In this document: positions 57,191 through 64,000 of the stretch, in pieces | How positions within the stretch are numbered: the first letter of the stretch is position 1 | How the letters are laid out: each line of letters starts with the position of its first letter | Assembly (NCBI GenBank): GCA_015143295.1 | Contig: JABCRI010000866.1 | Span: 1-64,000, forward strand | Origin: Tetracentron sinense | Lineage: Eukaryota > Streptophyta > Magnoliopsida > Trochodendrales > Trochodendraceae | Reading direction: 5' to 3' | Length of the DNA: 64,000 bases | Made by a program: the position numbers and the translations under genes | The notes under the pieces: generated by a model | The model's database searches: none | Told to the model about the DNA's origin: nothing | What the model saw: only the letters and a program-made list of their open reading frames with translations

Positions 57191-57707
57191 GCTCTACGGG
57201 ATTATATCTATACTTAACCAACTAAAATATTTAAAATATATTAATTTCATTTACTAGTAAAAGTCAATGGTATATAATGTATCTCTTCTCTACTATTATA
57301 ATGAGAAAATACGGGATATAATTGTTGGTTGAATCTTTCCAAAAAGCCTATCTTTAAAAAATTACAAATATAAGGTAAAATAATAGTAGAGATATATTAG
57401 GAACAATTACAACTCCCTATAACAGTTATAGCTCAATTTTTCCTATTGTGCTCATATGATAAAAAAAAAAAAAAAAAAGTGGTGCTATGTGCACACCAAT
57501 ATTTGATGACTACACCCCATTTATAAATTTTCTTAAATTTTGAAGTGCTCTATATTTTTATTAGTGCACCCCATTTATAAGGTTAGATCCTTTTGGTTTT
57601 TTTTTTTTTTTTTTTTAACAATAATCCTAATTTGATGGTGTAGGGATCTTTGAAATAAGTAAATGGCAAAGTCATTGGCAAAGCCCTGTGTGTGTTGGCT
57701 ACTGCCA
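57191..57707. other. AT-rich intergenic
   Basis: Poly(A) (57460-57478) and poly(T) (57598-57616) runs; no gene seen. Confidence 0.5.
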
Positions 57708-58259
57708 AAGTTTTAACTCTTGTAGTTAAAACTTTACTAATTAATTTTTTTAATTAAAGCCAATGTTAGATCATTTTGTTTTTTTTCCTTAATAGTGTTT
57801 TTCACAATTTTTAAAATATATCTTGAAATATATTTACTCTGACACCCTTTTGATTTTTTCTCCGAATAGTGATTTTCACAATTTCAAATGGATTATAAGT
57901 TTGTGGATTAAAATTTACAACTATATCAGTAACATCCTCTATTTTTCCTAATATATGTTAATTTATAAATTTTTTTATAATTAATTAGGATAAACCAAGG
58001 TTTTGATTATCTAATGAACAAGAATGTTGCCTTCACACACATTAATCAATGGTTATTAAGTTTTAACTCCTATAGTTAAAACTTCATTAAATAAATTTTT
58101 ATAAAAAGCACTGTTAAATTTTTTTTGGTTTTTTTCTTGAATTGCATTTCTCACAATTTCTAAAATATATCTTGAAATATAATTAATCTAAGACCCTTTT
58201 GGTTTTTTTGTCTAGAATAGTGATTTTCACAATTTTGAATTGATTATGAATTTGTGGAT
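57708..58259. repeat. Direct duplication, about 200 bp, 350 bp apart
   Basis: 57708-57907 and 58058-58259 share AAGTTTTAACTC(T/C)TGTAGTT-like starts, TCACAATTT.TAAAATATATC, TTGAAATATA, GACCCTTTTGGTTTTTT and GATTATAAGTTTGTGGAT. The unit also contains foldback-family words (GTTTTAACTCCTATAGTTAAAAC). Confidence 0.75.
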
Positions 58260-59383
58260 ACTTTTTGTTGATTTCTTTTATGGTTTGTTGTATTGGATTT
58301 ATCAAATCATCATAAAAATTAGGAATTATGTTCATGTATTCAACGACAAATTTATTCAATTCATGTTTTTCAAGCTTGTTATTCCATTTATTCTTTCATA
58401 TAACCATTAAGACTGTGAACTCACATGCATCGCACATGTGTTCCGCTAGTTTTACATGATAAGAATACCTTTATAGTATGAATTTATAATAAAATTTTAG
58501 TTTTTTTTTTGGTAAACTCAATCATACCACAATTTTAGTTAACATCATAATTTATTTACCTAGATAATAAAGTAAACTTTTGTTAGCCAAGTATTGACCC
58601 TAAAGGGGGGATGAATAAGGTCTATGACATATTTAAAATTTCAACTCTAAGTCTTTTATGCAGAAATGAAAATTATGTAACTAATAACAATAATCCAAGC
58701 AGTTCAGAATTTAAAGGAGTAGAGTTAGAGAATCAAACACCAAGATTTGTTAACTAGATTCGGCAAATCCAACCTACTCCCCGCCTCAAGTTATTCTAGC
58801 TAGAGGGTTCACCACGATTCTTTTAATCGCATAGACTTCTTCCCAGGTGAAGTCCAAACCGTTACAGCCTCTCTTGTAAGTCGAGACACAACCTTTACAA
58901 TCCCTCCTTCAGGCCGGGACAGAACCTTTTACACCACAAGAGCACATCCCTCTCTTGCTAAAACGAAGCAGCAGCTTCGGGTGCAAGAATCCAAGATTCT
59001 TGACTTTCTTTTACGATGATGATTTGGATTTTTAATTTGAAGTAAAGCTCCTACACTGAGCTAGATTTGAGTTCAATAACACTCTTGGAAAAGCTCATCA
59101 AATGAGCTAAATCTAAGTTGAATAACACTCTTTGATTTCTAATAAAATCACTCAACAGTGGGTGTTAAAAAGCTCAGAAAAACAGAGTATAAGGATTTGG
59201 GGATTTTTCACTTAGAATGATGAAGAATGAGATTCAGGTGATTTCGGATTAAGCATTCCTACCTAATTATTCATATTTAATCTCTATTTATAGATCCCTG
59301 AAATTTTTGGCCGTTGGAGATGCATTTAATGCGATTTACCCGTTATAAATATAGCCGTTGGAAGCATTAATGATGTTCTCAGG

Positions 59384-59968
59384 TCATCCAGTCGACTGGA
59401 TGAGAGCATCTAGTTGTTTGGATGATCGCAGAGTCCAGATGGTGAATTTGGACTTTCATCCAGTCATCTAAATGATAGTATCCAGTCATCTAGATGATGC
59501 TGATTATCTCTAAATCCATTTTTTTTTACGATTTTTAATGATTCGAATGGTTTCCAAATACTTTTGAATAACTTAATATAGGTAAAACTCAAAGTTTTAT
59601 GATCATTAAAACAAGTTAAAATGATTATTAAATGATCATGAAGGATTTCAAAAAACTGGAAAAATGATTCAGAGCCAAAATCAGAATTCTGGCCTATCCA
59701 GTCGTCTGGATGGTGCAATATTTTGCACACATCCAATTTTCATAATTATGATGTTTTGATTCAATTCCAAAACTTTTTTCCTTTGTTTATAAATACGATT
59801 AACATCTTTTTAAGATCATTTAAAAGGTATAACATTGTCTTTCATTGATCTTAAGATTGATCAAAGAGTGCAAACCATGGAGTTAACGCATAGAGGCCAG
59901 AACTCAAAATTTTGGCCTATCCAATCGACTGGATGGTGCAATATTTGCACAGATCTAGTTTTTTCATA
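59384..59968. repeat. Palindromes in the Sirevirus-like LTR
   Basis: TCATCCAGTCGACTGGATGA (59384-59403) is a perfect 20-bp palindrome. Degenerate copies are at about 59406, 59457 and 59479. A longer block, TATCCAGTCGTCTGGATGGT followed by GCAATATTTTGCAC, is at 59695 and again at 59918. Confidence 0.85.
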
Positions 59969-60368
59969 CCTTTTAAGATAGGATTGAATTCCAAGGTTTT
60001 GTGCTTTAACTTTTTGAGGATTGTTAACTTGTTTTTAAGTCCTTGAACATATTTTTAATTTGGTCAAAGGAACCTAAGGTCATTCTAAGTAAATGAGCTT
60101 TTTCAACAACCAACCATTGATGACTTTTTAAAATAAGACCTAATACTTTTCCTACCTAACAGATGACTTTCTTGAGTCTTGGATCTTCAACAAATGTTCA
60201 TAACTTGATATCTTCCAAGATGACTTCTTTAGCTTTATGATCACCTTTCTTCTTCTTTAATTTGCATTGATCTTCAATTTGATCTAAATGACTTGACTTG
60301 ATGAAGGATCTTCTCATAGATGGTGTCACTTTCATGCTTTTTCCTTGAATGACTTTGCTAATGCTTTT

Positions 60369-62827
60369 TGTCGCGACCCAAAATCCACCCTACGAGTTAG
60401 AGTGAATCTTGGACGACTTATCATGACCTACATAACTTGCTTGACAAACCATCCTGCAAAATACATGGAGCATATATAAAAGAGGATAAAATAACGAAAG
60501 CATAAACTAACATGGCACAGCGGAAGTTTAACCAAAACCTCTATGTATATATATGATCCAAGTTTATACAAAAGTCTAAACAAAAGAAGGAGTGCACATG
60601 CCCGACAAAATACATGAGTATAAAATCTCTCGTGGTCACCCACACTCACTTAGAATCTACCACCTAATAATAACCATCTACATGAGGCTCCTCAACAGGG
60701 ACCTCCTCGATGTACTCCTTCTCCACCCATGGGCCTGGAGCACAAATGTCAAAAGGAGCAGCCGCTCCACTAACACCTGTTGATATGAGACATGCGGCTA
60801 AGCATGAAACTCAATGAATACCAAACACTAACCAACAGTCATAGCAATACAATAATGGAAATAAAGCGGAAGCAGTTCATATCATAACAGAAAAGTAAAA
60901 CAGTTTATATTTCATGCTTGCATCACATCAAAACCGGAAAACTCTTGAAATCGTCGTGTGCTTGACTTGACCTGAAAATACTATTTTCGTGCTTGAAAAC
61001 TTGTCTTGTCATATTCTGTCTTGTTTATCTTGTCGTGTCGTGTTATGTCTTGCTTGTCTTGTCGTGTCATGCATGTCATGTCATGAAATGAAAATGCTCA
61101 TGCTTGCTTGGAAATTAAACATGCTCATGCACTTGGGATGTTAGTGGCCTTGAACAACTTGAAAGGAGGGTGGTGTAGACCTCTTCTTTAAGGAAATGAG
61201 AAGCGACTTGTGAGGGAGGGTGGTATAGAACCCTCTCTTATCGAAACATGACATTAAACTTGCATGATTGAAGGCCCACTAACATCTTGCTTGACGTGTT
61301 CTTGTTCATGGCATGTTCTTGTTCTTGTTAAAAGTGAGGTAAAACATATTTTAAGATATATCCTACCTCTATTTACCAACCCTTACATTTGGCCTTGTCA
61401 TAGTGTTCGTAAATCGAGAATAAAACTTTTGTCTTGAAAAACTCGATAAACCATGTCATGTAGGTCATGCTTGTGGTTTCGTGTACATGCTATCACTTGA
61501 AATTAAACATGACATATGGAGTTCAATAATACATGGAATAACATTCATTTCAACACACAAGGATATTCATGCCGTTATGGAAAGCGAATAATCACACTAT
61601 CATAAACCCTAGAAGTTTCATATGCTTTAAATTCATCATGCTTTTCTAGAAACAATTATCATTCTCTTCACCTTGACATTTCATCAAACATTTGGTGTGT
61701 ACATTATGGTTAAAGCCTCCTTCTTGCTTTTTTAGATGGATCAACGCTCATGGCATACATGTGTGTTCATCATTGGTGAAATACCTTTCCCATTTCATTC
61801 ATCACAAAACATCACATGGCATCCATCGCCCATACACAACCATCCATCTCCATCCATTCATCTCATCTCATTATCATGTTTAGAATTTAGGGAAAGACCA
61901 TAAAATGAAGAAAAGAAGAAAAGATGAACTAGAAGGATAGTATAGGGTACCGACCTTCAATAGAATGAAGAAAACCCTTGATTTGGAGTCCCAACTTTGA
62001 AGAAGAACCCCTCTTGGGTTTGAGAAACTCTAGTTGATTTGGGGAAGATCCTTGCTTGAAAATCTTCAAGCTTGAGCTTCCCTTGATCTCCAATCAAGAC
62101 CCTCTTTGGAGGTTTTTCCCAAATTTTCTCATCTCCTTTCTCCCCTCGTTCTCTCCTCTAGGTGTAGAAAAGTCTCTAATGAAGTTCCCTAACAAGTCAA
62201 GGGTTTAAAACCCTTAATTTCGGCATCAGCTACCACGTGCGATCAATCGCACACTTAACTGCGATCAATCACGGATCAGTGTAATCGATCGCACATGGAT
62301 GCAATCTATCGCACATGAACCCGAACACTTTCGTCTGATTTCCCCTTGCATGCGATCGATCGCACACTCTTGCGATCGATCGCAGATCCTTGCGATCGAT
62401 CGTAGATCCTTGCAATCTGTCACACCTGGCATCCTATCTATCGCATATGGTCCAGAATGTTTGGGACCAATTTCACTTGCATGCGATCGATCGCACCTAA
62501 TTTGCGATCGATCGCACTCCCCAGATTTTGTTGTTTTCCCTCATTTTTACCCACTTTGGTATTTCGGCCATAACTTTTGACTCGTTCGTTGGATTTTGAC
62601 GATTCAACTTGCGTTGGATTCATCTTTCAAATGGGAACATTTTTGGTATTTTAGAATCTTCAAATTCTACTTTATTCATGGACCGAATTATCCCCAAAGT
62701 TGACTGATCTACAAATGGCGTTTAGAAACCCGGATTTTCAATAGATCCGACTTTAGAAATTCAACTTTTAATTCAAGAAAATGACCTTAAGGCTTTAATA
62801 TATACCAAAAATATCCGGGGTGCTACA
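60369..62827 (-). mobile_element. Solo LTR (2459 bp), gypsy-like
   Basis: Minus strand begins TGTAGCACCCCGGATATTTT and ends GGGTCGCGACA; perfect duplication CTTTT at 60364-60368 and 62828-62832. It interrupts the Sirevirus-like LTR. The start and end forms occur in plant Ty3/gypsy elements, but without an internal region the lineage is an inference. Related LTRs are at 40841-42935 and 63841-64000. Contains (T)GTCTTGTCGTGTC-type repeats (60950-61080). The frames at 60428-60783, 61692-61883 and 62299-62623 are not genes. Confidence 0.9.
62237..62516. repeat. TGCGATCGATCGCA palindrome array
   Basis: Perfect 14-bp palindrome TGCGATCGATCGCA at 62351, 62371, 62482 and 62503, one-base variant at 62391, and degenerate copies from 62237 (GTGCGATCAATCGCAC) onward; about ten in 280 bp. 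It lies near the start of the LTR (U3 on the minus strand). Confidence 0.9.
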
Positions 62828-62950
62828 CTTTTTGTATTCTGATTTTCACATAAACTCAATAGAGACATTAGTACCACATATCATATTCCATTGGTGTGTT
62901 ATCATCAAAATCAATGATGTTACCTTAGGTAGAAAACCTATGGGCTAACA

Positions 62951-63640
62951 CTTTCTACCTAATATAAATAGCTATATTTAATGAACTAAGCTGCTCATGA
63001 ATAGCTCAAGCTTGACTCGATCACATTTATTAAAGTTTGAGCTTGTTTATTTAATAAACAAGCCAATCTCAAGGCTAATATTTGAGCTCATTTAATTAAT
63101 GAACAAGCTTGAACACACTACTACTTGGCTTGACTGATAACTCCCCTACACACATATGATCATATGAGTGATAATTTCAAGTAACAAATATATTTTGAGT
63201 TCTTTTCTTTTCTGTTGTCTATATCAATTACCTACGATAAGTATTGATGGTTAGTGGTTAGTATTAGGTATTGGAGTCCTTTTCTTAGTATATGTTGTTC
63301 GTATGGTTTTTTGGCCTCTAGGAAGTTTGAATATGTTAAAGAAAAAAAGAGAAACTTTTATTACAATGAAAGATAGTCTTGAAGACATTTTAGATAGAGA
63401 ATACATATATTTATGTAACACCCCAAATTCTTCTAAAAAAACCCTTGACCCATGGATCGCCAATGCCTTGAAACCCTAAGGGTTAGGGTGAAAATTAAGT
63501 AAATTCTTTTCTATAACTAAGTCCTTAACTCAGTCCTTAGTCAAACTTCACAATTCACATGACATGCAATTTGTTATGACTCGTAATTATCTCCAGTTAT
63601 AATCGAACTCTAGGGAGTCTGGTTATGCCACTGATGCTGC
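62951..63640. other. Intergenic with MITE scrap
   Basis: 62990-63150 is the partner of the repeat at 57065-57190. Otherwise AT-rich; the frame 63251-63463 (minus) is unrecognised. Confidence 0.5.
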
Positions 63641-63840
63641 CACGTGTCCCTTTTGACACCCCTTAATTGTGATTAAGATTCACCCACCTATCCTTGGTTT
63701 TTAGAAAAAAAAATATCAAAAAAAAAAAAATTAGCCTTTGGAGTTAGTGAATTTTAACTGAGGTTAAATTTCCTTTTTAATTTTTTTTTTCTAAAAACCA
63801 AGGATAGGTGGATGAACCCTAGGGGTGGGTGAATCTTAAC
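63641..63840. mobile_element. Foldback-family element
   Basis: Arms CACGTGTCCCTTTTGACACC with CCTTAATTGTGATTAAG, CACCCACCTATCCTTGG (left), and AACCAAGGATAGGTGG, GGGTGGGTGAATCTTAAC (right) pair around an A/T-only centre. The right arm is cut at 63840 by the next LTR. Confidence 0.75.
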
Positions 63841-64000
63841 TGTAGCATCCCAAACTTTTCTATATTTAATGAATAGCACTTTCGTGCCTAATTGGTCTTC
63901 CTCGTAGTCAAATTAATAAATAAGAGAGAAATCGGAAATTCTGAAATGTCAGAAATGTTCATTTTCAAAAGACGTACCCAACGCAAGTTGAATCGTCGAA
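63841..64000 (+). repeat. Start of an LTR running off the window
   Basis: Begins TGTAGCATCCCAAACTTTTC and reaches CCCAACGCAAGTTGAATCGT near the window edge; the solo LTR at 60369-62827 has TCCAACGCAAGTTGAATCGT at the same distance from its start. Same family, plus orientation. Confidence 0.75.

Larger units (their letters stand above)
58581..62950 (-). mobile_element. Sirevirus-like Copia solo LTR, split by a second solo LTR
   Basis: Minus strand starts TGTTAGCCCATAGG (62950) with TTTTGATGATAACACACC shortly after and ends GGGTCAATACTTGGCTAACA (58581), both typical of Sirevirus LTRs. CTTT occurs on both sides (58577-58580, 62951-62954), with ACTTT if the terminal A is shared. Without the nested LTR it is about 1.9 kb. 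TATA box TATAAATA at 59292-59285 (minus), with palindromes upstream of it. No internal domain, hence a solo LTR. Frames 59464-59736 are not genes. Confidence 0.8.

Overview
This window is repeat-rich nuclear DNA from a flowering plant with a large, transposon-filled genome. The evidence is an intronless, plant-type histone H4 gene (the only intact host gene I can support) set among nested LTR retrotransposons of the Tat (Ty3/gypsy) and Copia lineages, a CACTA element, hAT and PIF/Harbinger-type MITEs, tRNA-derived SINEs and a plant LINE RNase H fragment. I cannot name the species.

Layout. 1-3166: right part of a CACTA-type element with a 177-bp tandem repeat and subterminal repeats. 3170-8530: minus-strand Tat-lineage gypsy remnant (gag end, protease, RT), split by a 2.2-kb solo LTR (3337-5559) with a perfect TTCAG duplication. 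8541-14156: minus-strand Copia element truncated in the integrase, with a 2.2-kb 5' LTR and an initiator-tRNA primer binding site. 14160-14745: array of a foldback-related repeat. 15460-40204: an LTR-like remnant carrying a 67-bp palindromic tandem array, entered twice: by a 3.9-kb Tat-type LTR (15749-19640, TSD AGGCT, itself holding a LINE fragment) and by a 19-kb composite (19919-38974, TSD GCTGA/GCTAA). The composite is a gag-only Tat element on the minus strand, with several minisatellite arrays in its 3' region, interrupted by a 6.7-kb gag-only Copia element (25930-32673, TSD CTTTT). 40841-50340: a 2.1-kb LTR, SINEs, hAT MITEs, a PIF/Harbinger-type element holding a foldback element, and a broken Tat-like LTR. 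51425-53665: a foldback plus hAT MITE, of which the right half was duplicated in tandem. 55587-55898: histone H4 on the minus strand with a recognisable histone promoter. 58581-62950: Sirevirus-like solo LTR containing another solo LTR (60369-62827). 63841-64000: start of a further LTR of that last family.

There is no operon-like cooperation between genes here. The shared logic is retrotransposition. The two elements that can be followed from end to end (the 19-kb Tat composite and the Copia inside it) keep LTRs, primer binding site, polypurine tract and gag but show no recognisable pol, so both look mobilisable only in trans. The most notable pattern is that at least seven LTR families or remnants of different lineages each carry their own iterated short palindrome, different in sequence but alike in design.
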